Shown piece after piece: positions 9,151-17,780 of a DNA stretch of 64,000 bases. The position numbers were made by a program, and so were the translations under genes. The stretch spans positions 1,364,001-1,428,000 of the forward strand of contig NZ_CP090371.1 in assembly GCF_021431925.1 (NCBI RefSeq), in the 5' to 3' direction. The notes under the pieces are model-generated. The model was given only the letters and a program-made list of their open reading frames with translations. It ran no database searches and had not been told where the DNA came from. How positions within the stretch are numbered: the first letter of the stretch is position 1; every line of letters begins with the position of its first letter. Origin of the DNA: Halobaculum sp. CBA1158. GTDB lineage: Archaea; Halobacteriota; Halobacteria; Halobacteriales; Haloferacaceae.

Positions 9151-9349
9151 TCCCGACGGGCCGACGGGCATCGCCTCCGGGGTCGCATCGACCGTGCGGA
9201 CGATGCACGTATCCGGCACGTTTCACGGCACGTATCCGGAACCTTTCGCGGGGACAGCGGTCGCCGAACGGCCCCAAGAAACTGTTAGATTGAAGATACC
9301 TTCATGCCCCGGCTTCGGTAAGCACGTCCTACGCAGGGCGTGACAATCC

Positions 9350-9580
9350 ATGTCAGTAAACCAAAACGGCAGCACGAACGAAGGGGCGCTCGACCGGGTC
9401 GCCGGAGTAACGGGATTCGGATGGACGGCGTCGCTTCTCGGATATCTGGGCACGGTACTCGGGTATAGCAACTCCCTTATCACGAGTCCGCAGTCCCTAC
9501 TGTATCTGGGCTGTATCTTCCTGCTGACGACGCTGGGGATCGACCGACTGCAACGGCGTCAGTCAGGCGAGCAGGACTAG
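9350..9580 (+). CDS. Small two-helix membrane protein, unknown function
   Basis: A 76-residue open frame with a polar N-terminus (SVNQNGSTNEGALDRV) and two hydrophobic stretches (about residues 22-41 and 50-65). It ends in a positively charged tail (DRLQRRQSGEQD), consistent with a hairpin membrane protein having both ends in the cytoplasm. Local GC is lower than in its neighbours. I do not recognise a family. The ATG is preceded by GGTAAGC at about -27. It could be a real small gene or an unfixed young frame; the clean hydropathy pattern argues for real. Confidence 0.55.
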   Translation: MSVNQNGSTNEGALDRVAGVTGFGWTASLLGYLGTVLGYSNSLITSPQSLLYLGCIFLLTTLGIDRLQRRQSGEQD

Positions 9581-9615
9581 CAACCGCGGCTCGCAGACGA
9601 CGCGTCTGCGACCGG

Positions 9616-9675
9616 TCGCGACAGCCCGGGACCAATCGCGACAACCCGGGACCGATCGCGACAGCCCGGACCCCT
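9616..9675. repeat. Three tandem 20-base units between genes
   Basis: Units start at 9616, 9636 and 9656. Each begins TCGCGACARCCCGG, and a degenerate fourth start (TCGCG) is at 9676. They lie in the 175-base gap before threonine synthase. No open frame accounts for them. Confidence 0.8.
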
Positions 9676-9755
9676 TCGCGAGCGTCCGCGGCCGGCAGCC
9701 ACCGTCCGGCACCCGAACCGTCACATACTGGTCGCTCGCCCGCCCCCGCCTACAC

Positions 9756-10847
9756 GTGACCGCTCCGTCGCTTCGCTGCCCCGAGTGCGGGGCCGCCTAC
9801 GCCGACCGCTGGCGCTGCGAGTGCGGACACGCGCTCGAGTACGCCGACCGACCGCTTCCCGACGGCCCCGCGCCTGACCCGGAGGCCTTCGACGCTCGCG
9901 ACGGCCTCTGGTCGTTCGGCGGGTTCGTCCCCGAGTCCCCGCGCGTCACCCTCGGCGAGGGGATGACGCCGCTCGTCGCCGCCGACGGCTGGGACGCGGA
10001 GTTCAAACTGGAGTACGTGTTCCCCACCGGGTCGTTCAAGGACCGCGGCGCGACGACGACCGTGTCGCGTGCGGCCGGGCTCGGCGTCGACACCGTCGTC
10101 GAGGACTCCTCGGGCAACGCCGGCGCGGCGATCGCGACCTACGCCGCGCGGGCCGGTATCGACGCCGAGATCTACGTTCCGGCGTCGGTGAAGGAGACCA
10201 AACTCCGGGCGATCCGCCGCGCCGGCGCGACCCCCGTCAAGACCGCGGGGCCGCGCCAGGCGACGACCGACGCCTGCATCGCGGCCGTGGAGTCGGGCGA
10301 AGACGCGGGCTGGTACGCCAGCCACGCCTGGAACCCCGCGTTCTTCGCGGGGACCGCGACGGTCGCCTACGAGATAGCCCTCCAGCGCGACTGGTCGGTC
10401 CCCGACGCCGTGGTGCTCCCGCTGGGGCACGGAACGCTCTTCCTGGGCGCGTACCGCGGCTTTCGCGCCCTGCGGGACGCCGGCTGGACCGACGGGATGC
10501 CGCGACTGCTGGGCGCGCAGGCGGCGGGGCACGCGCCCATCGTCGCCGCTATCCACGGCGAGGACGCCGCCGCGGGCGACAACGACGCCGCCGACGGGAT
10601 CCAGATCCCCCGGCCGGTCCGGCGCGACCAGATCCTCGCGGCGATCGACGACACCGACGGCGACGCGATCGCCGTCGACGAGACCGCCGTCGAGTCGGAA
10701 CTGGCCGACCTGCACGCGGCGGGCTTCTACACAGAACCCACCTGCGCCGTCGCGCCGGCGGCCCTGCGCGCGTACCGCGAGCGAGGCGTCATCGCCCGCG
10801 ACGACGACGTGGTGGTCCCGCTGACCGGGAGCGGGCTGAAGGCGTGA
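9756..10847 (+). CDS. thrC: Threonine synthase (PLP-dependent)
   Basis: The 363-residue cytosolic enzyme should convert O-phosphohomoserine to threonine. It opens with a zinc-ribbon-like stretch (CPECGAAY, then CECG) common in archaeal threonine synthases. Then come TLGEGMTPL, the PLP lysine motif TGSFKDRGAT (Lys95) and SSGNAGAAIATYAA, which binds the substrate phosphate. It ends with the PLP-loop motif LTGSGLKA. It starts at a GTG; no ATG is available in the right place. A related PLP family member, such as a diaminopropionate-type lyase, is less likely given the ribbon. The gene converges on tiaS with an 19-base gap. Confidence 0.93.
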   Translation: MTAPSLRCPECGAAYADRWRCECGHALEYADRPLPDGPAPDPEAFDARDGLWSFGGFVPESPRVTLGEGMTPLVAADGWDAEFKLEYVFPTGSFKDRGATTTVSRAAGLGVDTVVEDSSGNAGAAIATYAARAGIDAEIYVPASVKETKLRAIRRAGATPVKTAGPRQATTDACIAAVESGEDAGWYASHAWNPAFFAGTATVAYEIALQRDWSVPDAVVLPLGHGTLFLGAYRGFRALRDAGWTDGMPRLLGAQAAGHAPIVAAIHGEDAAAGDNDAADGIQIPRPVRRDQILAAIDDTDGDAIAVDETAVESELADLHAAGFYTEPTCAVAPAALRAYRERGVIARDDDVVVPLTGSGLKA

Positions 10848-10866
10848 GCCGTCGCCGCGGACCGCA

Positions 10867-12222
10867 CTACCGCTCCGGGTGAACGGGCGCGTCGAACCCA
10901 CCGCGCACTAGTGGCTTGCTGACGTGTCGCCTGGCGCACGGCGGCACCTCGTACCACCCAAGTTCGAGGTCGCGAGCCAAGGGCGAGTCGACTTTCCCCG
11001 GCGCGCTCGTCCCGCAGTCGCGACAGCGGTAGCCCTGGTCCGCGCCGGCGGACTCCATCGACCGGCCGCACTCCGGACAGTCGGGGACGACGGGCTCGGT
11101 CTCCACCAGGTCGCGCACGGCGAACTTCTCCAGCTTCAGCGTCCCCTCGGCGACCTCGCCGCAGACGGTGAGTTGGTCGCCGACGCGCAGCGCCCGGACG
11201 CGGCCGCGAAAGCGCTTCGTGGGCTCGAAGGCGACGCACTCCAGGGCGGTGTCGCCCGCGCGGTCGGGGCGTGAGGGGTCGCCGACGCCGACGAAGACGT
11301 GGCCGCCGCGGCGGGTCTCGGGTTCCTCCGTCACAGCGCAGTCGACGCGGTAACACCGGCCGTCGCGCAGATCGCCCACTTCGCCGGCGACGAGGTGGGC
11401 GTCGGTTCCCTGGTTCGTCAGGAACGTCGCGGCTCGTTCGACGGGTTCGCTCTCGATGTCGGCGGCGACACGGGCGACAGCGTCGGGGCCGTCGCCGCGG
11501 ATCCCGTGGAGGATGGGCCCCGGCGCGCTCGGGACGCACACCGCCTCGCGCTCGCCTCGGTCGACCGTGTCCCAGACCGCGGGATAGCCGGCCTCGGCCG
11601 CCGCGAAGACGCTCGCCTCGTCCACCTCGCGAGGGGTGCCGCAGCGGTGGAACTCACGGTAGGAGATGCGCTCGTGGGTCCAGTCGTCGAACGCCCGCCA
11701 CGCGCCGACGGCCGCGAGCGCGCCGATGCGTCCCCGGCCGACGACGGCGTCGTCGCCGGCATCGTCATGGCTGTTGTCGCCGCTATTGCCGTCGCTGTCG
11801 CCGTCCGGTTCCCACCCGCGCGTCTCGTACCCCGCCTCGTCGGCGAGCGCGAGGGCCGCATCGAGGCCGTGGAGTTCCCGAACCGCCTCGCGCGCGAAGT
11901 CGACGACCCCATCGGGTACGTCCTCGGGGTCGCCGGGGGCGACGACGACGCCCGGGGAGGTCCGGGGGTCGTCGCCGACGGCGTACTCCTCGACCAGTTC
12001 GGTCGCGAGCGACAGCGTCGTCTCGGGGTCGATGTCGGCGTGCAGCGCGAGCGCGGCGTTCCCCCGCGTCTTGTGCTCGACGGCGGGGTTGAGGCGGACG
12101 AGCAGGCGACGCCCGACGCGGCCGCCGGCGTCCTCGACGGCCTCGGCGAGCAGCGCCGCGAGGTACGTGCTGCACATCCCCTCGGTCCGGGAGTCGGTGT
12201 CGTCGAGGCCGATGACCGTCAC
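10867..12222 (-). CDS. tiaS: tRNA(Ile2) 2-agmatinylcytidine synthetase TiaS
   Basis: The 451-residue enzyme attaches agmatine to C34 of tRNA(Ile2) so that it decodes AUA; it is an archaea-specific essential modification. The N-terminus IGLDDTDSRTEGMCSTYLA is the family signature. A ferredoxin-like domain follows, then the kinase-like domain (GRIGALAAVGA; GIRGD). An OB-fold lies near 340-400 (GRVRALRVGDQLTVCGEV) and a C-terminal zinc ribbon has two CxxC pairs (CPECGRSM, CRDCG). I chose the GTG at 12222 because family members start directly at this motif. The frame is open further upstream, to 12345, but that extra stretch is Arg-rich shadow sequence. Confidence 0.93.
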   Translation of the reverse strand: MTVIGLDDTDSRTEGMCSTYLAALLAEAVEDAGGRVGRRLLVRLNPAVEHKTRGNAALALHADIDPETTLSLATELVEEYAVGDDPRTSPGVVVAPGDPEDVPDGVVDFAREAVRELHGLDAALALADEAGYETRGWEPDGDSDGNSGDNSHDDAGDDAVVGRGRIGALAAVGAWRAFDDWTHERISYREFHRCGTPREVDEASVFAAAEAGYPAVWDTVDRGEREAVCVPSAPGPILHGIRGDGPDAVARVAADIESEPVERAATFLTNQGTDAHLVAGEVGDLRDGRCYRVDCAVTEEPETRRGGHVFVGVGDPSRPDRAGDTALECVAFEPTKRFRGRVRALRVGDQLTVCGEVAEGTLKLEKFAVRDLVETEPVVPDCPECGRSMESAGADQGYRCRDCGTSAPGKVDSPLARDLELGWYEVPPCARRHVSKPLVRGGFDAPVHPER

Positions 12223-12351
12223 ACGCGGACGGAGACGCCGACCGGAATTGTGCCTTTCGCGTCGGCCCGTTCTGTGGGACTTCTCGCCCCGTCGCCGGTG
12301 ACGACCGCGGGACGGCGGTCGGAAACCTGTTCGATTGGGCGGCACAATCCA

Positions 12352-12359
12352 TTTAAGTA
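12352..12359 (+). promoter_or_regulatory. TATA box of the HTH regulator gene
   Basis: TTTAAGTA lies 22-29 bases before the ATG at 12381, fitting a leaderless transcript. Confidence 0.6.
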
Positions 12360-12380
12360 CCGAGTCGCTTACTTCACGGT

Positions 12381-13367
12381 ATGTCCCGGAAGGCGCTGGT
12401 AGGGAACGTCACCGCGATGCTCGCGGACGCGGAGTTCCTCGTCAGCGACCGCTGTGCGGTCAGGCCCAAGAGCTTCGACGTGGCCGCACGGCGCGGCGAG
12501 GACCTCCTGCTGGTGAAGGTCCTCGGCAACGTCGACGCCTTCGACCGGGCGACGGGCGCGGAGATGCGCCGGCTGGGGGAGTACCTCTCGGCGACGCCCA
12601 TCGTCGTCGGCCTGCGCACCCGCGACGAGGACCTGAAGCCGGGCGTCGTCTACTTCCGCCACGGCGTGCCGGCGATCCACCCCGACACGCTGTACGACCT
12701 CGTCATCGAGGAGGTTCCCCCGCTCATCTACGCGGCCCCGGGCGGGCTGTACGTCAACATCGACGGCGAGACCGTCGCGGAGGAGCGCACAGAGCGCGGC
12801 TGGAGCCTCGGCCGCCTCGCCGACGAACTGGGCGTCTCCCGCCGCACCGTCGCCAAGTACGAGGACGGGATGAACGCCTCCGTCGAGGTCGCCGTCCAAC
12901 TGGAGGACCTGTTCGACCGCCCGTTCTCGGACCCCGTCCGCGTGATGGAGGGTGCCGAGGAGGTCCGCGACGCCGACCCGACGCCCGAGCCGCCCGAGGC
13001 CGATCCCGACGACGAACACGTGTACGGCGTCCTCTCGCGCGCCGGGTTCGCGGTTCATCCCACCCAGCGGGCCCCCTTCACCGCCGTCGGGGAGGACGAG
13101 GCCGAACCCCGCGTCGAGTTCACGCTGCTCACCGGCCACTCTCCGTTCACTCGGACGGCCCAGAAGCGCGCGAAGCTGATGGGGTCGCTCGGCCGCGTCA
13201 CCGGCACCCGCGCGGTGTACTTCACCGAGGGCGACGAGGAAGAGCCCAAGGAGGAGACCGTCGACGGCACCGCCATCGTCACGATGGTCGAGCTCTCGCG
13301 CGCCGACGACCCCGAGCGCATCCGCGAGCTGATCCGCGAGCGCTCCGACGAGCCGGCCGAGGCGTGA
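12381..13367 (+). CDS. Archaeal HTH-type transcriptional regulator (COG1395-like)
   Basis: The 328-residue DNA-binding protein has three parts. The N-terminal domain (1-125) has a restriction-nuclease-like look ([39 protein letters not shown]). An XRE-type helix-turn-helix follows (about 137-175; [20 protein letters not shown]). The C-terminal domain begins near 215 ([20 protein letters not shown]). This is the architecture of the widespread archaeal regulator family annotated as a putative HTH-type regulatory protein. No target can be deduced. An acidic Pro-rich linker near 195-210 joins the last two parts. It converges on the response-regulator gene. Confidence 0.9.
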   Translation: MSRKALVGNVTAMLADAEFLVSDRCAVRPKSFDVAARRGEDLLLVKVLGNVDAFDRATGAEMRRLGEYLSATPIVVGLRTRDEDLKPGVVYFRHGVPAIHPDTLYDLVIEEVPPLIYAAPGGLYVNIDGETVAEERTERGWSLGRLADELGVSRRTVAKYEDGMNASVEVAVQLEDLFDRPFSDPVRVMEGAEEVRDADPTPEPPEADPDDEHVYGVLSRAGFAVHPTQRAPFTAVGEDEAEPRVEFTLLTGHSPFTRTAQKRAKLMGSLGRVTGTRAVYFTEGDEEEPKEETVDGTAIVTMVELSRADDPERIRELIRERSDEPAEA

Positions 13368-13424
13368 GGTCGCCCCGGCTGCGGGGCGAGTCCGTCGACG
13401 ACGTGTCCCATGCGGCTGCGACCG

Positions 13425-14696
13425 TCAGTCGGCGGTCTCGTTCACACTCGCGAGCGCGGCGGCCGTGTTCGACCCGAGGACCTTCCCCAGGTACTCTTCG
13501 GTCTCTGTGATCCGGTCCCGGTTCGGATCCGACAGCGTGAGCACGCCCCACTCGCCGACCGGGAGATACACCTTGCTCGCGACGCCCTCCCGTTGGATGT
13601 CCGACTGCGCCCCCACGGTGACCGGTTCCCCCTCGTCGAAGGCCCGCCACGCGTGGGTCGCCTCGGTGTCATCCCGCTCGTACGCCGCTCTGGACCGATC
13701 GTAGCGGTCCGCCGCTTTCGACGTCGTCTCGCTGGGGACCAGTCGGTCGGTCTCGGCGTCGTAGCGGCGCGCCCCGTTGTACGGGAATCCGAGCACGTCC
13801 GCGGCCGCCGACAGCGCGATCCGCTCGATCTCCCTGGGGTCGTCGGCCGCGAGGAACCGCTGTGTCGCCTCGTGGAGGTCAGCGAGCGCACGCTGTACTC
13901 GCTTCTGTTCGTTGATATCGGTCAGGACGACGTACTGCTCGTCGCCGTCGCCGCCGGCGGGGACGACGGTCGCGAGGAACTCGCGCTCGCCCGCGGCCGT
14001 CCGACACGTCAGCTCGGTCTGGCGACCGGACTCGCCGTCGACGATCCCCTCGATGGATCTCTCACCGACCGTGTCCACGAGCGTCGCGACCGGCGTGCCG
14101 ATCGTTCGCTCGGGGGCCGCGTCGAACCGACGCGTGAACGCTGGGTTCACCTGATCGACCGGCATCGTCGGATCCCCCGCGTCGACGACGAGCGTCGGGG
14201 CGGGGATCGACTCGAACAGCGACTCCAGGGTCGCGTCCTTGGCCGCGAGCGACCGTCTGGCGGCCTCGCGTTCGCGCTCGACGCGCCGGCGCGAGAGCGC
14301 GCGGTCGATGCTGTTGGCGAGGACGGTGAACGACTCGGACCCGCCCTTCTGGACGTAGTCGGTGACGCCGGCGGAGATCGCGTCGCTGGCGATCTCCTCG
14401 CTGCCTCGACCGGTGAACAGCACGAACGGCACGCGGTCGTCGATCTCACGGACCCGCCGGAGCAGCGTCAGCCCGTCCATTCCCGGCATGTCGTAATCGG
14501 AGACCAGACAGCTCCTGTCCCCTCGCTCGATCGACTCGATCGCCTCCGCCGGGTCGGTCGTTCCAGACACCGAGACGCCGTCGAGATCGCGGGTCAATCG
14601 CTCGGTCACGAGGTCGATCATCGCCTGCTCGTCGTCGACGACTAGCACGCGCTGGACCGATGCGACCTCACCTCCGAGCGATGTCTGCACCTGCAT
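13425..14696 (-). CDS. Response regulator with receiver, PAS and GAF domains
   Basis: The 423-residue signalling protein starts with a receiver domain (VLVVDDEQAM; phospho-acceptor Asp in LVSDYDMPGMDG; FTGRG; VQKGG). A coiled linker (RRRVEREREAARRSL) follows. Next is a PAS domain (about 160-265; LESLFESIPAPTLVVDAG, ending VVLTDINEQKR), then a GAF domain (about 275-420; YNGARRYDAETDRLV, GVLTLSD). No histidine-kinase H-box or ATPase and no DNA-binding domain is present, so output must go through partner proteins. Haloarchaea carry many such sensors. A TATA-like box 17-25 bases upstream supports this start. Confidence 0.9.
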   Translation of the reverse strand: MQVQTSLGGEVASVQRVLVVDDEQAMIDLVTERLTRDLDGVSVSGTTDPAEAIESIERGDRSCLVSDYDMPGMDGLTLLRRVREIDDRVPFVLFTGRGSEEIASDAISAGVTDYVQKGGSESFTVLANSIDRALSRRRVEREREAARRSLAAKDATLESLFESIPAPTLVVDAGDPTMPVDQVNPAFTRRFDAAPERTIGTPVATLVDTVGERSIEGIVDGESGRQTELTCRTAAGEREFLATVVPAGGDGDEQYVVLTDINEQKRVQRALADLHEATQRFLAADDPREIERIALSAAADVLGFPYNGARRYDAETDRLVPSETTSKAADRYDRSRAAYERDDTEATHAWRAFDEGEPVTVGAQSDIQREGVASKVYLPVGEWGVLTLSDPNRDRITETEEYLGKVLGSNTAAALASVNETAD

Positions 14697-14712
14697 GACT
14701 ACTGTCGCATCC

Positions 14713-14721
14713 GGTAAAAAT
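14713..14721 (-). promoter_or_regulatory. TATA-like box of the receiver-PAS-GAF gene
   Basis: The minus strand reads ATTTTTACC 17-25 bases before the ATG at 14696. Confidence 0.45.
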
Positions 14722-14748
14722 CCCCGCCACCGGGGTCGATCGACCCCG

Positions 14749-15006
14749 TTACGCCGCCGCGCCGCCGTACGTCTCCTCGAGGTACTCGACGATGTCGTCG
14801 GACTCCGGCATCCCGTCGACGCCGTGTTCCTCGTCGACGAGGACGGGGACGCCGGTCTGGCCGGACACCTCCTCGACTTCGGTGCGCTCGTCGTGCGACT
14901 GCGGCACCATCACCGAGTCGTACTCCAGGCCGAGCTCGGCCAGCTTGTTCTTCACCTTCGCGCAGTACGGACAGCCTTCCAGTTCGTAGAGGACGAGTGT
15001 TGACAT
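14749..15006 (-). CDS. Glutaredoxin-family protein
   Basis: This 85-residue thiol-disulfide protein has the start YELEGCPYCAKVKNKLAELG with the CPYC active site (Cys12, Cys15). It also has the cis-proline motif GVPVLVDEEHG and a C-terminal GMPESDDIVEYLEETYG, which is GST-N/glutaredoxin-like. It probably reduces protein or small-molecule disulfides; haloarchaea use gamma-glutamylcysteine rather than glutathione. The length is typical. A TATA box (TTTAAGT, 15034-15040) sits 28-34 bases upstream. Confidence 0.93.
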   Translation of the reverse strand: MSTLVLYELEGCPYCAKVKNKLAELGLEYDSVMVPQSHDERTEVEEVSGQTGVPVLVDEEHGVDGMPESDDIVEYLEETYGGAAA

Positions 15007-15033
15007 CTCCGCTCGGACGTACGGCCGCCGGCG

Positions 15034-15040
15034 ACTTAAA
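15034..15040 (-). promoter_or_regulatory. TATA box of the glutaredoxin gene
   Basis: The minus strand reads TTTAAGT 28-34 bases before the ATG at 15006. Confidence 0.5.
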
Positions 15041-15091
15041 CTCCGTCGGGGTGTGCGCTGCGTCCGCGGATGCGACGGGTGCGTGTCCCGG

Positions 15092-16321
15092 TCACTCGGC
15101 GGTCAGGCCGACGCCGCCGGCGGGCCGGTCGGTCGCCGCCGCGTCGGCGACCGCCCGACGGAGCCCCCTGTCCGCGCCGGCGACGACTTCGCCGCCCTTG
15201 ATCACGACGAGCGGGTCGTTCAGCGTCGTGAGATCTCCGGTCGGGTCGGCCCCGCACACGAGCAGGTCTGCGTGGGTTCCCGGCTCCAGAGTCCCCTGAC
15301 CATCGAGTCCGACGGCGTCGGCCGACGCCTTCGTCATCGCCGTCAGCGCGTCCAGCGGGTCCATCGCGTAGTCGGCCATGAATCCGACCTCCGACGCGTT
15401 CGCGCCGTGGGTGTTGAACGGCGTCCCCGCGTCGGTACCGCCGGCGACCCGGACGCCCGCCTCGACGGCCCGGCGGAACGACTCGATGTGGCGCTCGTAC
15501 ACTCGTTCGGTCTTGTGACGCACGTCCGCCGTCGCCGCCTCGACGTTGCGGACGATCCGGTACGGGGCCGACAGCGTCGGCACGAGCGTCACGTCCTCAC
15601 GCACGAGCGCGTCGACCGCGTCGTCGTCGAGGAACGTGCCGTGCTCGACGGTGTCGACGCCGGCGTCGACGGCCGCCTTCACGCCCGCCGCGCCGTGGGC
15701 GTGGGTGGCCGCGTGCATCCCGTGACGGTGGGCTTCCTCGACCAGCGCGTCGACCTCGGCGTCGGTCAGCGCGACCGCGTCGGGGTCGGTGCCGGGCGTC
15801 GTCACCCCGCCGGTCACCATGAACTTGATGAACTCCGCGCCCCGCTTGGCCTGCTCGCGGACCGCCTTTCGGGCGTCGTCAACGCCCGTTATTTCGCGTC
15901 CGAGGTGGTGGCCGTGACCGCCGGTGGCGGTGATCGACCGGCAGTTCGCCACAGTCCGCGGGCCGGGCAGGTCACCGGCGGCGATGCGGTCGCGGACGTG
16001 CACGTCCACGTCGCGCGCGCCCATCGCCCGGATCCCGGTGACGCCGGCCGCAAGCGTCGCCCGCGCGTTCCGCGCCTCGACCAGCGCCAGTTCGGCGTCG
16101 CTCATGCCGACCACGTCCTCGACGCTCGGCTCACCGGACAGCGAGAGGTGGACGTGGGCGTCGACCAACCCCGGGACTATCGCCCGGCCCTCGCAGTCGA
16201 CGACCGCCTCATCGCCGCGGGGGGTGAGGTCGCCGGCGTCCGCAATCTGGCCCTCCGCGACCCGGAGGTCCCCGTCCCTGACGCCCGCGGCGTCGGCGAG
16301 CGTCGCGTTCCGCAGAAGCAT
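15092..16321 (-). CDS. Amidohydrolase (imidazolonepropionase/Xaa-Pro dipeptidase-like)
   Basis: The 409-residue metal hydrolase of the COG1228 type has the opening MLLRNATLADAAGVRDGDL, the first metal pair in VDAHVHLSL and the carboxylated-lysine position in AEFIKFMVTGG. Further metal histidines are in THAHGAAGV and TVEHGTFLDDD, and the last aspartate is in AGGTDAGTP. It ends with the small beta sandwich (GTLEPGTHADLLV). Related enzymes cut amide bonds in cyclic compounds or dipeptides; the substrate here is unknown. I start at the ATG at 16321 because upstream residues of the open frame are Arg-rich and unlike the family. Confidence 0.9.
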   Translation of the reverse strand: MLLRNATLADAAGVRDGDLRVAEGQIADAGDLTPRGDEAVVDCEGRAIVPGLVDAHVHLSLSGEPSVEDVVGMSDAELALVEARNARATLAAGVTGIRAMGARDVDVHVRDRIAAGDLPGPRTVANCRSITATGGHGHHLGREITGVDDARKAVREQAKRGAEFIKFMVTGGVTTPGTDPDAVALTDAEVDALVEEAHRHGMHAATHAHGAAGVKAAVDAGVDTVEHGTFLDDDAVDALVREDVTLVPTLSAPYRIVRNVEAATADVRHKTERVYERHIESFRRAVEAGVRVAGGTDAGTPFNTHGANASEVGFMADYAMDPLDALTAMTKASADAVGLDGQGTLEPGTHADLLVCGADPTGDLTTLNDPLVVIKGGEVVAGADRGLRRAVADAAATDRPAGGVGLTAE

Positions 16322-16459
16322 ACCGATCGCTCGGTCCGGGCGTCGAAAGAGGGTTGCGAATCCGCCCCCGGCGTGACCCGCCTCTCGCCGGGCGATCGGG
16401 TCGCGGCGTCGACACGTCGGCCACAAGGGGTTTGTTTCACCGGCGGAGTCTCACGAACC

Positions 16460-17083
16460 ATGAGAGAGGGACCGGATCGAGGCGGCGGTGTCGAGGCGGG
16501 ATCGGGGCGGGAATCCGGCGTCGTCGACCGGGTGGCGTTCGTTCGCGGTGCCGCCGCGGGCGTCGGGGCGTACCTGCTGGGGTATCTCGCGACGTACGTC
16601 ACGCAGGCCGGGGCGGTCCGCGACCGGCTCTCGGGGCTCAACTTCCTCGCGGAGCTGTTCGGCGGGGAGGGGATCGCCGCCTGGCAGGGCGTCGGCTGGT
16701 ACTTCTACAACGCCCACTTCGTGGCGACCGTGTCGCCGTCGTTCGGCGGCGGAACGCGCTCGACGAACTTCCTCGCCACCGCCGAGGCGAACCTCGCGTA
16801 CCTGTACGTCGTCCCGCCGGTCGCGCTGCTCGCGGCCGGCGTCGCCGTCGCGGCCCTCCGCGGGGCCGACGACCCGGCCGACGGCGCAGTCGCCGCCCTC
16901 GGCGTCGTTCCGGCGTACTTCCTTTTGGCGGTCGTCGGCGCGTTCGCGTTCGCCTACGGGGCCGGCGACGCGGGCAGCGTCCACCCGGAGTACGTCACCG
17001 CCGCGCTGCTCGCGGGCGTCGTGTACCCCGCCGTCTTCGGCGGTATCGGCGGGGCGATCGGGTCGTTCGCGGTCTCGAGGTGA
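16460..17083 (+). CDS. Haloarchaeal membrane protein, four or five helices
   Basis: The 207-residue protein has a polar Gly-rich N-terminus and a first helix at about 28-50 (GAAAGVGAYLLGYLATYVTQ). A soluble loop with aromatic residues (WQGVGWYFYNAHFVATV) follows. Three or four further helices lie at about 115-207 (YVVPPVALLAAGVAVAAL; AYFLLAVVGAFAFAYGAG; the C-terminal Gly-rich helix). This pattern is common in haloarchaeal proteins of unknown function annotated as transporters. No motif gives a role. The ATG is preceded by GGTTTGTTT at about -25. Divergent from the amidohydrolase gene. Confidence 0.75.
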   Translation: MREGPDRGGGVEAGSGRESGVVDRVAFVRGAAAGVGAYLLGYLATYVTQAGAVRDRLSGLNFLAELFGGEGIAAWQGVGWYFYNAHFVATVSPSFGGGTRSTNFLATAEANLAYLYVVPPVALLAAGVAVAALRGADDPADGAVAALGVVPAYFLLAVVGAFAFAYGAGDAGSVHPEYVTAALLAGVVYPAVFGGIGGAIGSFAVSR

Positions 17084-17110
17084 GCGCGCGTCGGCCGTCG
17101 AGGCGGGGTC

Positions 17111-17692
17111 TCAGAGGTCGCGCGCGACCATCTCGCCCCAGCGTTCGAAGCCGTACCGGTCGTAGAACGCCCGCGCGCGGTCGTTCTCGCGGTCCACGTC
17201 GAGGACCATGCGATCCAGCGGGAGATCCTGTTCGCGGGCGACCGATAACGCCGCCGCCATGAGGTCGTCCGCGACGCCGGTCCCGCGGTACTCGGGCCGG
17301 ACGTACACCTCGTTGAGCACGGCCGCGTCCCAGACGAACGACAACGATTCCGGGAGCACGAACACGTACCCGGCGAGGTCGCCGGCGGCGGTGTGCGTTT
17401 CACCGTCGGCGTCGCGGTCGCGGTCATCGCTTCCATCCCCGTCTCGGTTATCGTCTACCGCCGCGACCGTCACGGTCGCGGCCTGTTCGTCCACGCAGCG
17501 GTCGACCCACGCGAGCCAGCGCCGGCGGTACTCGTCGGTGAGCTTCGCCGCGTAGCGCTCCGCCTTCCCGTCGCCGCCGGTTCCCGCTCCCAGTCCGGTC
17601 TCGAAGCCGCGCTTGAGCGCCCACAGCGCGTCGGCGTCGCCGGCGCGGTACGGCCGCACGGTCGCCGCGCTCCCCTCGTCGGATCCGTTCAT
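17111..17692 (-). CDS. GNAT-family N-acetyltransferase
   Basis: The 193-residue enzyme transfers an acetyl group from acetyl-CoA. It begins with VRPYRAGDADALWALKRGF, the usual first beta strand and helix. The acetyl-CoA loop is in YVRPEYRGTGVADDLMAAAL, and the closing VNxRARAFYDRYGFE-type motif is at DRARAFYDRYGFERWGE. An Asp-rich insertion (about 80-105; DDNRDGDGSDDRDRDADGE) interrupts the domain, as often in haloarchaea. An upstream in-frame start at 17761 would add 23 residues; I prefer 17692 because the fold begins soon after it. The acceptor is unknown. It may be cotranscribed with the membrane hydrolase upstream. Confidence 0.88.
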   Translation of the reverse strand: MNGSDEGSAATVRPYRAGDADALWALKRGFETGLGAGTGGDGKAERYAAKLTDEYRRRWLAWVDRCVDEQAATVTVAAVDDNRDGDGSDDRDRDADGETHTAAGDLAGYVFVLPESLSFVWDAAVLNEVYVRPEYRGTGVADDLMAAALSVAREQDLPLDRMVLDVDRENDRARAFYDRYGFERWGEMVARDL

Positions 17693-17780
17693 GTCGACCC
17701 GTTCGCCGCCGAGCGAATCAACCCCGCGGATGTTGCTCGCGGTCGCGACGGGGGTGGTCACGGGCGTCCGGTCGCGAGCT

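Noticed and set aside
9287-9349. Possible tRNA or small RNA before the small membrane protein
   Set aside because: No cloverleaf with a GTTCRANNC T-arm could be drawn; the patch is only AT-richer than its surroundings.
9616-9675. Possible CRISPR-like repeats
   Set aside because: The units are contiguous without spacers and no cas genes are present; they are simple tandem repeats.
12223-12345. N-terminal extension of TiaS
   Set aside because: The added residues are almost all Arg, Pro and His. The family begins at the DDTDS-containing motif near the GTG at 12222.
15053-16459. Plus-strand extension in front of the membrane protein at 16460
   Set aside because: It runs antisense through the amidohydrolase gene and is not hydrophobic or family-like; the ATG at 16460 gives a sensible membrane protein.
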